The notes beneath the pieces were generated by a model, which saw nothing but the letters and a program-made list of their open reading frames with translations, was not told where the DNA came from and searched no databases. Below are positions 1 through 8,914 of a DNA stretch of 64,000 bases, piece by piece. Source of the stretch: CAWJKP01 sp963843465 (GTDB lineage Bacteria > Planctomycetota > Planctomycetia > Pirellulales > Thermoguttaceae); NCBI GenBank assembly GCA_963843465.1, contig CAWJKP010000002.1, forward strand, positions 992,001 to 1,056,000. The letters are read 5' to 3'. The position numbers and the translations under genes are program-made. How positions within the stretch are numbered: the first letter of the stretch is position 1; the number at the start of each line of letters is the position of its first letter.

Positions 1-1
1 A

Positions 2-316
2 CTCCAGCGGCAACTGCGGTGCTGCGAGGAAGAATTGCAGCGAGCCCGGCAATGCCTGGCCGAGTGGGCCCGGAGCGACTGTCGTCAGACGTTAGGGCCG
101 CTGGTTGCGGAGATGATCCATGAGATCGGGCAGCCCCTGCACGCGATCGGCAACTATGCGGCGGCCTGCCAACAGGTCTTGCAGGCGGAGTCGTCGCCCC
201 GCATGGTGGAGTTGTGCGGTTGGATCTCGCAGATCGCCGAGCAATCGGGCCGCGCGGCCGGGATCGTTCGCAGTCTCAACCATTCCGTGCGCAAGTTGTT
301 GCCGCCTTCTCACTGA
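2..316 (+). CDS. Histidine-kinase dimerisation (H-box) protein, 5' end cut by window
   Basis: The reading frame is open to the left edge, so the start lies outside the window. The visible part is a predicted helix followed by an H-box-like segment (MIHEIGQPLHAIGNYAAAC), close to the HisKA helix of FixL-type sensor kinases, where the His is the phospho-acceptor. The protein stops about 60 residues after this His, so no ATP-binding HATPase_c domain follows. It either needs a kinase in trans or acts as a phosphotransfer or truncated sensor protein. A FixJ-type response regulator begins 30 bp downstream in the same direction, so the two are probably one operon and a signalling pair. The assignment rests on the H-box only. 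Confidence 0.6.
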   Translation, partial: LQRQLRCCEEELQRARQCLAEWARSDCRQTLGPLVAEMIHEIGQPLHAIGNYAAACQQVLQAESSPRMVELCGWISQIAEQSGRAAGIVRSLNHSVRKLLPPSH

Positions 317-346
317 CGATTCCTGTTTTTGCGGAGCAGTAGTGCC

Positions 347-973
347 ATGGAAGATCGACCAACGGTGTTCGTCGTCGACGACGATCCGGCCGCCCGCGAC
401 TCGGTGGCGGCCATGATCCGATCCCGGGGGATGGCCGTGGAAAGCTATGCTTCCGCCGAGCAGTTTTTCGAGCAATTCGACCGCGGCCGGCTGGGTTGCC
501 TGGTGACCGACGTGCGGATGGCCGGAATGAGCGGGCTGAACCTGCTGGAGCGGCTGAAGCAGGAGCGGCTCTCGCTGCCGGCGGTGGTGATCACCGGCTA
601 CGGCGACGTCCCCACGGCGGTGGAAGCGATGCGTGCCGGGGCAGTGACCTTTTTGGAAAAGCCTTGCGGGGAGGGCGATCTCTGGAAGAGCATCGCCGTG
701 GCGATCGAGACGCACCGCCGGCTGCGGCGGCAGCAGGCGCGGCTGGCCGACATTCAGGCCCGCTTCGCCCGCCTCACGCCCGGCGAAGCCCTGGTGCTGG
801 AGCGGATGATCGCCGGCAAGCCCAACAAGGCGATTGCGGCCGATCTCCAAATCGGGCTGCGCACCGTGGAACTCCGCCGCGCCAACGTGATGAAAAAAAT
901 CGGCGTCGACTCCGTCGCCGAACTGGTGCGGTTGGCGATGGAGGCTGATCGGAGCACCGTGGCTAGCGGTTAG
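347..973 (+). CDS. FixJ/NarL-type response regulator
   Basis: A 208-residue two-domain regulator. The N-terminal receiver has the acidic pocket VVDDD near residues 10-13, the phospho-acceptor Asp55 in CLVTDVRMAG, and the conserved Lys in LEKP near residue 105. The C-terminal part (about 140-200) is a LuxR/FixJ helix-turn-helix with the pattern LTPGEALVLERMIAGKPNKA and a recognition helix containing RTVELRRANVMKK. Phosphorylation by a partner kinase would control DNA binding. ATG 347 is preferred over an in-frame TTG at 329 because GGAG lies about 10 bases upstream and the receiver begins at once. It follows the H-box protein directly. Target genes are unknown. Confidence 0.9.
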   Translation: MEDRPTVFVVDDDPAARDSVAAMIRSRGMAVESYASAEQFFEQFDRGRLGCLVTDVRMAGMSGLNLLERLKQERLSLPAVVITGYGDVPTAVEAMRAGAVTFLEKPCGEGDLWKSIAVAIETHRRLRRQQARLADIQARFARLTPGEALVLERMIAGKPNKAIAADLQIGLRTVELRRANVMKKIGVDSVAELVRLAMEADRSTVASG

Positions 974-1035
974 TGGCCGATGGCCAGTGGACCTGCGCTA
1001 CTTTCGGCGGCGATGCTTTGCGCGACAGGACCTTC

Positions 1036-2283
1036 TCACCAGGCGGCTCTCTTTCCCGCCCCATAGGCATCGTAGGCCGCGTGAAGCTGCGACGGATCGA
1101 CGGCCGTCTTGTGGATCCAGAGACGATAGCTCAGCCGGATCGGCTTCCCGGGCTCGAAGGTCTTCGCGTGGACGCCGGGCCAGCCCACGCAGAGCGGGCC
1201 GTAATAGCGGGTCAGCCACGTGGGCGGGTAATCGGGATGGCCCGGATCGACGAAAATCGCCCCGCCGCTGGGCGAGGCGGCCCCCGCAAATTGCGAGGTG
1301 AAATCGGCCCAGGCCAAAGGCGTATCGGGCAAGTCGTCCTTCGCCGGTCCGCTGGGGACGGTAATCAACGTCGCCTTCGCCGGGCCGGGGGCAAACCGCA
1401 TCGTTAGACCGCCGTAGCTCTTGCCTTCGGCGCCCCGCAGGGTCACCGGGCTCCCCTGCGGAATCAGCGCCAGATCGATGTCCAACACCCGATGGTCTTC
1501 CGCCGCGCGATAGGCCCGCAGCCAGACCCGCTCGACCATCACCTTCTTCTCGCCCACATACCAGCCGTTCTCCACTCCCAGCACGGCCGCCGCCGGCCCG
1601 GCCTGACGGTCCAGCCAGCGGACGAACTGCTGCCGGATGCCTTGGTCCGCCCAGAGGTCATGCTCCTTGCCCTCAATCTCGACGTGCGGCCAGGTCCAGA
1701 AGATGCCGTGGTGGTGGTAATGGTCTTTGGGGAAATCGTCGGTGAGGACCTCGCCGTTCAGGCCCCAGACCGGGTGCACGTAACACGCTCGGCTGCGGCG
1801 GGAATCGCCCGCCGGGACCTTCTCGTTGGTGATCAGGCCGAAGTTGTAGACCAGCACGGGCCGGCCGGACTGGTAGAGGCCCAGCGACGTGTCGCTCGTA
1901 GGCTTCCATTGAAAGACGTTTTCCCCGGCCGGCACCTTGCGGGGCAGCAGCGTGAACCGCCGCGTGGCGCCGGCGTCCGCACGCGGAGGAATCACCGCCA
2001 GCAGGCGGCCGTCCGACCGGCCCGGGCTGCCGTCCGCCCCCACGCACGCGGCAAGCTGCGCCGCCGCTGATCCGTCGGGCCGGCCCACCTCGACCAATTC
2101 CAGCGAACAGGTCGCCGCGGGCTGGAGGCTCTCGGGAAGATCCAGGGCCACGTAGAGCGGCGACTTACAGGCCGGCACGCTCAACTCCGGCGGTTCCGCG
2201 GCGCCGGCGAGGGGCGCACCGCTCACGAAGAAGACCAGTCCCATCAGGCCCAAGGTTGCCAAGCGGCGGTGAAGTTGGTTCAT
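1036..2283 (-). CDS. Secreted PmoA-family (DUF6807-like) protein
   Basis: A 415-residue protein with an N-terminal signal peptide (MNQLHRRLATLGLMGLVFF then an Ala-rich cleavage region). The mature part resembles the planctomycete/Bacteroidetes family annotated as PmoA-like. It has the LVYNFG segment, a His-rich motif DHYHHHGIFWTW typical of this family, and late segments YYGPLCVGWPGVH and YRLWIH. The biochemical role of the family is not established, and despite the name it is not a proven methane monooxygenase subunit. It is exported, probably to the periplasm. ATG 2283 gives a clean signal peptide, whereas the upstream extension reads through a palindromic repeat and looks non-coding. Confidence 0.75.
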   Translation of the reverse strand: MNQLHRRLATLGLMGLVFFVSGAPLAGAAEPPELSVPACKSPLYVALDLPESLQPAATCSLELVEVGRPDGSAAAQLAACVGADGSPGRSDGRLLAVIPPRADAGATRRFTLLPRKVPAGENVFQWKPTSDTSLGLYQSGRPVLVYNFGLITNEKVPAGDSRRSRACYVHPVWGLNGEVLTDDFPKDHYHHHGIFWTWPHVEIEGKEHDLWADQGIRQQFVRWLDRQAGPAAAVLGVENGWYVGEKKVMVERVWLRAYRAAEDHRVLDIDLALIPQGSPVTLRGAEGKSYGGLTMRFAPGPAKATLITVPSGPAKDDLPDTPLAWADFTSQFAGAASPSGGAIFVDPGHPDYPPTWLTRYYGPLCVGWPGVHAKTFEPGKPIRLSYRLWIHKTAVDPSQLHAAYDAYGAGKRAAW

Positions 2284-2337
2284 GGCAGCAATCCCGTCAT
2301 TTATAGTATATCCTGCACGCGGGACGAAATGACACAC

Positions 2338-2400
2338 GTTCGTAGCAGCGGCTTTAGCCGGAAATCCGCGGCAAGACCGCCTGGGGGCGGGACTACGAAC
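2338..2400. repeat. Palindromic intergenic repeat
   Basis: Outer arms gttcgtag (2338-2345) and ctacgaac (2393-2400) are exact inverted repeats, with GC-rich arms between. It lies between two divergent genes and resembles the other dispersed palindromes of this window. Confidence 0.6.
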
Positions 2401-2550
2401 GGCGCATTTCCGGCCGCGCGAGTATAAACCGCGGCGCACGCCGCGCGGAGCCCCCTAGACGCTCCTTCTGCCGGCGTGTTATCTTCAAGAAACGGCTCCC
2501 CGATGGTGAGGGGAGCGATCTCGGCCTGCGTGCGAAGGGACGAGCTTGCC

Positions 2551-3534
2551 GTGACATCCCACCGACGGCCCTTGAGTCTGGCGATCACGCTTGCGGTGGT
2601 CATGATCGTGCTCTTGGTCGTGCTGACCGTGGGCTGGGTGCTGGTCACCGTCTTCGCGGCCCTGAGCAACGCCCACGTCGCCGCGGTTTACTGGACGCTG
2701 CTGGCGATCGGCACGATGTTCATGGTCCTGCTGGTGGTTGGGGTGGCCCTCTACCTGGCCTTGTCGGTCAAGGCGATCAATCTCAACCGGCGGCAGTCGA
2801 ATTTCGTGGACAGCGTTACCCACGAGCTCAAATCGCCGATCGCTTCGCTGAAGCTCTACCTGCAAACGCTCGACCGCCGCCATCCCAGCGGGCCGGAACA
2901 GGCCGATTTCTACCACTCGATGCTCGAAGAGGTGGAGCGGCTGGATCGCCTCATCAACCACGTGTTGGCGGCCGGCCGGTTGGACGCAGGCCACGTCGAC
3001 GGCGACCTCGAGGACGTGCCGCTGGACTGCCTCCTGCGAGAATGCGCCGAGATGGCCTGCCTCCGCTACCGCGTGCCCGCGGAAACGGTCCAATGGGACG
3101 TTGATCGTTTGACGGTCCGTGGGAGGCGGATGGACTTGGACATGATCTTTCGCAACCTGATCGACAACGCCGTGAAATACGCCGGCCTCAGGCCGCGGGT
3201 CGAGGTGCGATTGCGCTTCGAGCATGGCTGGGCGGTGGTGCGGATCTCCGACAACGGTTTCGGCATCCCCCCTGCCCTGCGGCGGAAGATCTTCAAACGT
3301 TTCGTTCGCCTGGGCTCGGAGCTGGAGCGTCAGAAGCCCGGCACCGGCCTGGGGTTGTATATTGCGCGGACTTCCGCCCAACGGCTCCACGGCGCGATCC
3401 ACGTCCACGATCCGCCCTCGGGCACCGGCGCGGTATTCGAAGTGAAACTGCCGGGCGCGGCGCAAGTCGTCGCCTCGACTTCCGAGAAAGGGTCAGGGGG
3501 AGGGACGGACCATGCCGAGGGAAGTCGCTCATAG
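2551..3534 (+). CDS. Membrane sensor histidine kinase
   Basis: About 327 residues from GTG 2551. Two N-terminal membrane helices (roughly residues 9-37 and 48-72) are followed by a short linker, the HisKA H-box VTHELKSPIASLK with phospho-acceptor His near residue 91, and a HATPase_c domain with N-box (FRNLIDNAVKYAG), G1 (DNGFGIPP) and G2 (GTGLGLYIA). It autophosphorylates on His and passes phosphate to a response regulator. No regulator gene is adjacent; the OmpR-type regulator at 36370-37101 is one candidate only. The start is uncertain: GTG 2476 and ATG 2503 are also in frame, but that extension looks non-coding. The last 30 residues are low complexity. Confidence 0.88.
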   Translation: MTSHRRPLSLAITLAVVMIVLLVVLTVGWVLVTVFAALSNAHVAAVYWTLLAIGTMFMVLLVVGVALYLALSVKAINLNRRQSNFVDSVTHELKSPIASLKLYLQTLDRRHPSGPEQADFYHSMLEEVERLDRLINHVLAAGRLDAGHVDGDLEDVPLDCLLRECAEMACLRYRVPAETVQWDVDRLTVRGRRMDLDMIFRNLIDNAVKYAGLRPRVEVRLRFEHGWAVVRISDNGFGIPPALRRKIFKRFVRLGSELERQKPGTGLGLYIARTSAQRLHGAIHVHDPPSGTGAVFEVKLPGAAQVVASTSEKGSGGGTDHAEGSRS

Positions 3535-3654
3535 GTCGTGTGCGGGCCGCTCCTATTGCCAAAGGTAAGCGGGCCGATGATAATGGCGGCCAGCTTGGGG
3601 GGCCGCCCTCGCAAAACGCACTTTGTCGGCTGGAAGGTGAAAGGACTATCTTCG

Positions 3655-4491
3655 ATGTACTCCGCGGAGATCAGCAGATCGAATCCCACCTGTTTCCTCT
3701 TCCTTGTCGATCAGTCGACCTCGATGGACGACCCGTTTGGCGGCCAGTCAGGGAAGACGAAATCTCAAGGCGTCTGTGACGCGATCAATCGTCTCCTTCA
3801 GACCTTGGTGTTCCGCTGCGCCAAGGGGGATGTGATTCTCGACCGCTACTACATCGGCGTGATCGGCTATGGCGACCAGGTGGGGCCTGCGCTGGGCGGC
3901 GTGCTGGCCGGGCAAGGGCTGGTGCCGGTGAGCAAGATCGGCAACAGCCCGCTGCGGCTGGAAACCCGGATCAAGAGGGTCGACGACGGGGCCGGCGGTT
4001 TTGTCGAGCAGACCGTGCGATTCCCGGTCTGGTTTGAGCCGAAGGCCAGAGGCGGCACGCCCATGTGCCAGGCCCTGGCACTGGCCAGGCAGACCATCTC
4101 CGCGTTCGTGAAACAGGTACCGGCGTGTTTTCCGCCTCTTGTGGTCAATATCACCGACGGCGAGGCGACCGATGGGAATCCCCAAGCAGAGGCAGCCGCC
4201 CTGCGGCAAGTGGCGTCAAGGGACGGCTGCGCGCTGCTGTTCAACGTTCACATTTCCTTCCGCAACGAGAAACCATTCCAGTTTCCCAGCGGGGAAGAGC
4301 TGCTCCCCGACAACTACGCGAGGCTCCTGTTCCGCATGTCCAGTCAGCTTCCGCCGCAGATGCTCGGCCAAGCCATAGCCATGGATCCCCGCATCGCGAT
4401 TGGGGCGCGCGGCTTCGTCTTCAACGCCGATCTTGTTTCCGTGGTTCAGTTCCTGGATATCGGAACGCGAGTGGACAAGAGCCTACGGTAA
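3655..4491 (+). CDS. TerY-like von Willebrand A domain protein
   Basis: A 278-residue single-domain vWA protein. The metal-binding MIDAS motif is visible as FLVDQSTSMDDP near residues 15-26 (DxSxS), with the threonine in RGGTPM near residue 135 and the distal Asp in VNITDGEATDG. It is the first gene of a compact three-gene set, followed after 26 bp by a PP2C-like phosphatase and then a protein kinase. This gene order matches the TerY-P triad known from tellurite-resistance/stress-associated loci, where the vWA protein is thought to organise a phosphorylation switch at a metal-dependent site. ATG 3655 has AAAGGA nine bases upstream. The substrate is unknown. Confidence 0.85.
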   Translation: MYSAEISRSNPTCFLFLVDQSTSMDDPFGGQSGKTKSQGVCDAINRLLQTLVFRCAKGDVILDRYYIGVIGYGDQVGPALGGVLAGQGLVPVSKIGNSPLRLETRIKRVDDGAGGFVEQTVRFPVWFEPKARGGTPMCQALALARQTISAFVKQVPACFPPLVVNITDGEATDGNPQAEAAALRQVASRDGCALLFNVHISFRNEKPFQFPSGEELLPDNYARLLFRMSSQLPPQMLGQAIAMDPRIAIGARGFVFNADLVSVVQFLDIGTRVDKSLR

Positions 4492-4517
4492 GGAGCGATC
4501 ACTGCCGGAGAGAGGCG

Positions 4518-5267
4518 ATGGACTACGAGGTGCGCTGGCTTGCCAAATGCGGCAACCGCGACGAGGAATATGAAGACGCCTATGCCGCCGACACGGCCAC
4601 CGGGCGTTTCGCCGTCGCCGATGGCGCCACCGAAAGCGCCTTCGCCGCCAGGTGGGCCCAATCCCTGGTACAACACTTTACCGCCAGCAGCGGGACCGGT
4701 CCGGACCGCTGTTCCGCCTGGCTCCCGCCCGCGCAGGCTCAGTGGCAAAAGGAGCTCCGGGGCCGGGAGTTTCCTTGGTATGCCGAAGCGAAGGTGGTGC
4801 AGGGAGCGTTCGCGACGTTCCTGGGAGTGGTGGTTTCGGCGGGCGCCGACGGCCAGTTCCGCTGGGCTTCGATGGCCGTGGGCGATAGCTGCTTGTTCCA
4901 TACCCGCGGCCACGCGCTGGTCCGCGCTTTCCCTATCCGGGAGTCCAAGGATTTCGGGAGCTCGCCTCGACTGGTCGGCTCACGTTCCCCGGTGGACGAG
5001 GTAGAGAAAGAGCGTGTCGAGTGCCTGGAGGGCACGGGCCAAGCCGGCGATCGGCTCTGGCTGATGACCGACGCTTTGGCGCAATGGTTTCTCCAAGAGG
5101 AAGAGTCTGGGCGAAAGCCGGTCAAGGAATTAGAGTCCTTGACGGGATCTGGGGTCGCGAAGGACCGATTTGCCGATTGGATCAATGCGCTTCGCGAGGC
5201 GAAGCGGTTGCGGAACGACGACGTGACTTTACTGGCGATTCGTTTGGAAACGACGCCAGCGGCGTGA
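4518..5267 (+). CDS. PP2C-family protein phosphatase of the TerY-P-like triad
   Basis: A 249-residue protein phosphatase. PP2C metal-ligand segments are seen in order: NEDxY-like EEYEDAYAAD near residue 17, FAVADGATES (the DG metal motif) near 32, MAVGDSCLFH near 119, LMTDALAQWFL near 180, and the terminal RNDDVTLLAI. These support Mn/Mg-dependent Ser/Thr dephosphorylation. ATG 4518 follows GGAGAGAGG closely. It sits between the vWA gene and the kinase gene, so it probably reverses the kinase's phosphorylation within one regulatory module. The family also contains divergent members without activity, but the main Asp residues appear present here. Confidence 0.85.
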   Translation: MDYEVRWLAKCGNRDEEYEDAYAADTATGRFAVADGATESAFAARWAQSLVQHFTASSGTGPDRCSAWLPPAQAQWQKELRGREFPWYAEAKVVQGAFATFLGVVVSAGADGQFRWASMAVGDSCLFHTRGHALVRAFPIRESKDFGSSPRLVGSRSPVDEVEKERVECLEGTGQAGDRLWLMTDALAQWFLQEEESGRKPVKELESLTGSGVAKDRFADWINALREAKRLRNDDVTLLAIRLETTPAA

Positions 5268-5294
5268 GTCTTATCACCTGAAAGGCTACGGTTC

Positions 5295-8200
5295 ATGCTT
5301 ACCGTCATCCGATGCCCGTTTTGCGCGGGGATGTACGAGGTGCTGCAACCGCCGGTATCCGGTGCCCTGCTGCGCTGCCCCAACTGTAGGCAGACGTTCA
5401 CTTTTGGTCCTCCGACCGGAGCGGAACGGTATGGCGCGCCGAGGAACCTGCCTCAGCCCGTTGCGCCTAGCACGCCCACGCCGGACCCTTTCAGTTTCCC
5501 TTTCCCCGGCGCACCGGTCACGGCGCCGCCCCAGGCGAGCGTGCCCGGCGGTCCTCGGCCGCCAGCCGCGCCGGTGATCAATATTTCGATTCCGACCATC
5601 ACCAACCCCAACGCGCGGCCAGTCCCCAGCGCCGCGCCGCCCCCCAAAAGTAGTCGGCACACGCCGTGTGCCGTAAGCCGCAGACGGCACACGGCGTGTG
5701 CCTGCTACAAAACGCCCGCGCCTCAAAAGGAAGTAAACGCGGTTATCAGGAGAGGAGTCTCGAGGATGCCTTTTCCGCAACCGAACGAGTACAACGAGGC
5801 GATCCAGAACCTCCGCTCGACGATCAGCGATACGGAGCTCCGCCAGGGCGAAGCCGCGGTGAATCCCCTGGGCCTGCCCATGCCCTCCTCGGGCAACTTC
5901 GCCGACGTCTACAAGGTCCACTGCCCGGCCACCGGCAACACCTGGGCCGTGAAGTGCTTCACCCGCGAGGTGGCCGGGTTGAAGGAGCGTTACCGCGGGA
6001 TCAGCGAGCATCTGCGGAAGGTCCCCTTCGGCTTCATGGTCGAGTTCCACTACATCGAGCCGGGAATCCGCATCGGCAAGCAGTCGTACCCGTTCCTGAA
6101 GATGCGTTGGGTGGAGGGGCTGCGGCTGAACCAGTTCGTCTGCGACTATCTGGACAAGCCCAAGACGCTGAAGAACCTGCTCCCCTTGTGGGTGAAGCTT
6201 TCGGCCAAACTCCGCGAGGCGAAGATCGCTCATGGGGACCTCCAGCACGGCAACGTGCTCTTGGTGCCGGTGCCGGAGACGGGCCAGTTGAGCCTGAAGC
6301 TCATCGATTACGACGGGATGTACGTGCCGGCCTTGGCGAAAAGGAAGTCGGGCGAGGTGGGGCACCCGTGCTTTCAGCATCCGCAGCGGATCAAAGAGGC
6401 GGTCTACAACGCCGACGTGGACCGCTTCTCGCACCTGGCGATCTACACGGCGATCCAGGCGGCGATTGTGGGCAAGCGCGAGTTGTGGGACAAGTTCGAC
6501 AACGGGGATAACCTGCTGTTCCGGGAGAGCGATTTCAAGAATCCGGAGACCTCGGAGTTGTTCCGCCGCCTCTGGGAGACGCCCTCGCAGCCGGAGTTGC
6601 ACGCGCTCACCGGGCGTTTGATCCTGGCGTGCAAGAGGCCGCTGAACCAGTGCCCGCACCTGGACGAGCTGGTCTTCAACGGGGCGGTGCTGCCGCTGTC
6701 GCCGGAATTGGAAGCGAAGGTCGGCGCCATGGTCGGGGCGGCAGGTCCGGCCGCGCAGGCGCCGCCGCAATTCAGTTCGTCGGCGGCCGGAACGTTTGCA
6801 GTGCCGCAGGCGCCTGCCGCAGCGGCGGCCGCCAGCACCTACCCGTTGGCCCCCCTGGGAGACCTTTTGGCTGACATGCCTGCCCCCTTGCCCGCAGCGC
6901 GGACCTCGCCGCTGGCGCCCCGTAAGCGCTCCCGCCTCAAAAAGATGGGCGTTCTTCCTTGGGTGGCCGGCGGCGCGGCAGCCTTAGGCCTCGTGGTGCT
7001 CGTGGGCGTGTTGGCGTACGTGATCGGCTCTGCTGGCCACGATGCTCCGTCGTCCGGCCCGGCCATCGCCCTTGCGCCGCCGACCTCGAGTCCGGGCGTG
7101 TCCGCTTCCACCGCATCGGCCTCCCTACCATCGCCGCCTGCGCAAACGGCGGCGATATCGCCGTCCGGCCAGAGCAACCCAAGTCCACCCGTGCCGCCAC
7201 CTCCCTCGGGTCCGGCCGTGCCGCCGCCTCCCTCGGACCCTGATGTCGCACCGTCCAGTCCGCCCGGGCCCGATCACGTGCCCGGCAGCAAATCGGACCT
7301 GGGGGCTAGGGCGGAGCCGGCAACGCCTGGCTCTTTGCCGGCCACCGCGCCGCCGCCTGGCGCCAGCGCTCCCTCGCCCGTCAATCCCACGTTGCCCGGC
7401 AACGCCGCGCTATTCTCCGTGGTCGGGCGGAATCTATCGTGCCGGGGCTCCCACGAGGAATGCCGTGTGACGCTCAATTTCATCTACTCGGGACCGCTGG
7501 GTACGAGCTATAACCTGGTTATCGTGGGGAGGAACGGGGTGCGCAATGCCTCGCCGTTCGTGGTCAATTCCACCCCCGCGAGTTGCACGGCAACCTTTGC
7601 GGGCGTGGGGACGGAGGATGGGCCGTTCAACGTCTCCATCGAGGATGCCAGCGGAAGGCGCGTCGACTTAGCCATGCGGATGCCGGCCGTCCCGCCCTTT
7701 CGGCAACCCCCGGCCGTCCCGCCCTTTCGGCAACCCATGGTGCGCGTGAATCCTCGCTTGGGAGTCCCGCGGATTCCCTTCGCTCCTCCGGCCAATCAGC
7801 CGGGAACTCCGGCCGTGCAAGCCATCCCCGCTGTCGCACAGCAGCCGGGACACCGCACCCGGTTGGTTGGCAACGTAAGCGGATTGCCCGCAGACTCGAA
7901 TTTCGATCCGCTCGGCTTCATCTCAGTTCACCACCGTGAGGACGGTTCAGGCGGATCGCCCGCCGACTCCAGTGGCGATGGCAGCCCCGTCTTGGGCTTC
8001 TCCTACCAGTTTGGGCAATGGGCCGGCAAGCCAGCGCTCAAGGACTTGGTCCCGATCTACGACGAGGAGCGCCAATCGGACAGGCCCACGGCGCCGCGAC
8101 CGGCACGAACCCTGCACGGGCGGATTGTGGTGAACCCGGGAGTCCAGGAGGTGGTGGCGCGGAAAGGATACGCCGTGGGCGCCTTGGAAGTTAAGACCAA

Positions 8201-8402
8201 TCCCTACGTTGCCGCCGTGCGCGTCGTATTCATGCGATTGGGCGATGACGGCCGGCTCGACACGGAGGACACGTATAAAAGCGCGTGGATCGGCCAAGCC
8301 GCCGGGTCGGCGCAGACCATTGGCGGCGACGGGAAAAAGGTGATCGGCGTCTGCGGACGCCGCGCCCTCGTCCTGGACGCCGTGGGGCTGGTCTTGGAGT
8401 GA
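5295..8402 (+). CDS. Zinc-ribbon / protein kinase / membrane / beta-domain fusion of the TerY-P-like triad
   Basis: A 1035-residue protein. Residues 1-40 form a zinc ribbon (CPFC...CPNC). A Pro-rich linker contains a palindromic repeat read in frame (5650-5708). The kinase domain (about 195-470) has a glycine loop SGNFADVYKV, Lys220 in WAVKCF, a catalytic loop HGDLQHGN (HGD instead of HRD) and IDYDG in place of DFG, as in atypical bacterial kinases. A membrane helix lies near 552-578, then a long Pro/Ser-rich stretch and a C-terminal beta-rich domain whose last residues (GVCGRRALVLDAVGLVL) recall jacalin-type lectins. An internal ATG at 5766 has a strong AGGAGAGGAG site, so the kinase may also start there, without the zinc ribbon. 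Confidence 0.8.
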   Translation: MLTVIRCPFCAGMYEVLQPPVSGALLRCPNCRQTFTFGPPTGAERYGAPRNLPQPVAPSTPTPDPFSFPFPGAPVTAPPQASVPGGPRPPAAPVINISIPTITNPNARPVPSAAPPPKSSRHTPCAVSRRRHTACACYKTPAPQKEVNAVIRRGVSRMPFPQPNEYNEAIQNLRSTISDTELRQGEAAVNPLGLPMPSSGNFADVYKVHCPATGNTWAVKCFTREVAGLKERYRGISEHLRKVPFGFMVEFHYIEPGIRIGKQSYPFLKMRWVEGLRLNQFVCDYLDKPKTLKNLLPLWVKLSAKLREAKIAHGDLQHGNVLLVPVPETGQLSLKLIDYDGMYVPALAKRKSGEVGHPCFQHPQRIKEAVYNADVDRFSHLAIYTAIQAAIVGKRELWDKFDNGDNLLFRESDFKNPETSELFRRLWETPSQPELHALTGRLILACKRPLNQCPHLDELVFNGAVLPLSPELEAKVGAMVGAAGPAAQAPPQFSSSAAGTFAVPQAPAAAAAASTYPLAPLGDLLADMPAPLPAARTSPLAPRKRSRLKKMGVLPWVAGGAAALGLVVLVGVLAYVIGSAGHDAPSSGPAIALAPPTSSPGVSASTASASLPSPPAQTAAISPSGQSNPSPPVPPPPSGPAVPPPPSDPDVAPSSPPGPDHVPGSKSDLGARAEPATPGSLPATAPPPGASAPSPVNPTLPGNAALFSVVGRNLSCRGSHEECRVTLNFIYSGPLGTSYNLVIVGRNGVRNASPFVVNSTPASCTATFAGVGTEDGPFNVSIEDASGRRVDLAMRMPAVPPFRQPPAVPPFRQPMVRVNPRLGVPRIPFAPPANQPGTPAVQAIPAVAQQPGHRTRLVGNVSGLPADSNFDPLGFISVHHREDGSGGSPADSSGDGSPVLGFSYQFGQWAGKPALKDLVPIYDEERQSDRPTAPRPARTLHGRIVVNPGVQEVVARKGYAVGALEVKTNPYVAAVRVVFMRLGDDGRLDTEDTYKSAWIGQAAGSAQTIGGDGKKVIGVCGRRALVLDAVGLVLE
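5650..5708. repeat. Palindromic repeat family A, in frame inside the kinase gene
   Basis: Inverted arms built on gcacacgccgtgtgc-type sequence with GTAG/CTAC ends. The same element occurs at 19478-19550, 22474-22578, 24784-24838 and 50494-50555, and a variant (cactccgtgtg) at about 47902-48033. It is translated here without a stop between zinc ribbon and kinase domain. Confidence 0.85.
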
Positions 8403-8914
8403 TCTGTACTACTAACCCCAAACCTTGTGCCGTGATATTTGCTGGCAGCCCGGGACCGGTCAAGGGACGCGCCCGCTGGACGACAAGCGGCCACCGGGGA
8501 GTCAAAAGCTTTTTGGTAGGCTTTTCATTGCATTGTAAGGGCCAACGCACGACGCCCAAAACAGACCTGCCGGCCGGCACCGCAAGCGCCCGGGTGCCGG
8601 CCGGTCCTGCCCAGCGATCCTGCCAAACGAGCGACGCATCGTGACGGCTGTTCTAAGTGTTGTTCGCGGCGAAAGATACGTCGTCGGCCGCGGCCAAAGG
8701 CAAGGCTCTCGATGGAGCGTTATCTTGTGGCTGGGACTGGCTCTTGCAGCCTGTCTGGTGTACCGGCCGGGCACGTCCCGACGGGGGCCCAGGGCAAATC
8801 GCCACCCTCGGGTACTCCGTTTGCTTAAGAGGTCCGGCTGCCGAAAGCGAAGACCGGCAGTGGGCCGACCTGAGCGACGCTCACCAGAACCCATTCCGAC
8901 CAGGGATCGTGGCG
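8403..8914. other. Gene-poor gap
   Basis: About 510 bases after the kinase gene without a convincing gene. It holds a GC-rich inverted segment near 8565-8610 (gccggccggc / gccggccggtc). An open frame runs through 8657-8914 into the DUF5678-like gene, but its composition looks non-coding until about 8900. Confidence 0.4.

Noticed and set aside
5286..6770. A 494-codon minus-strand open frame
   Set aside because: Antisense to the kinase gene, which has clear catalytic motifs. The minus frame has none.
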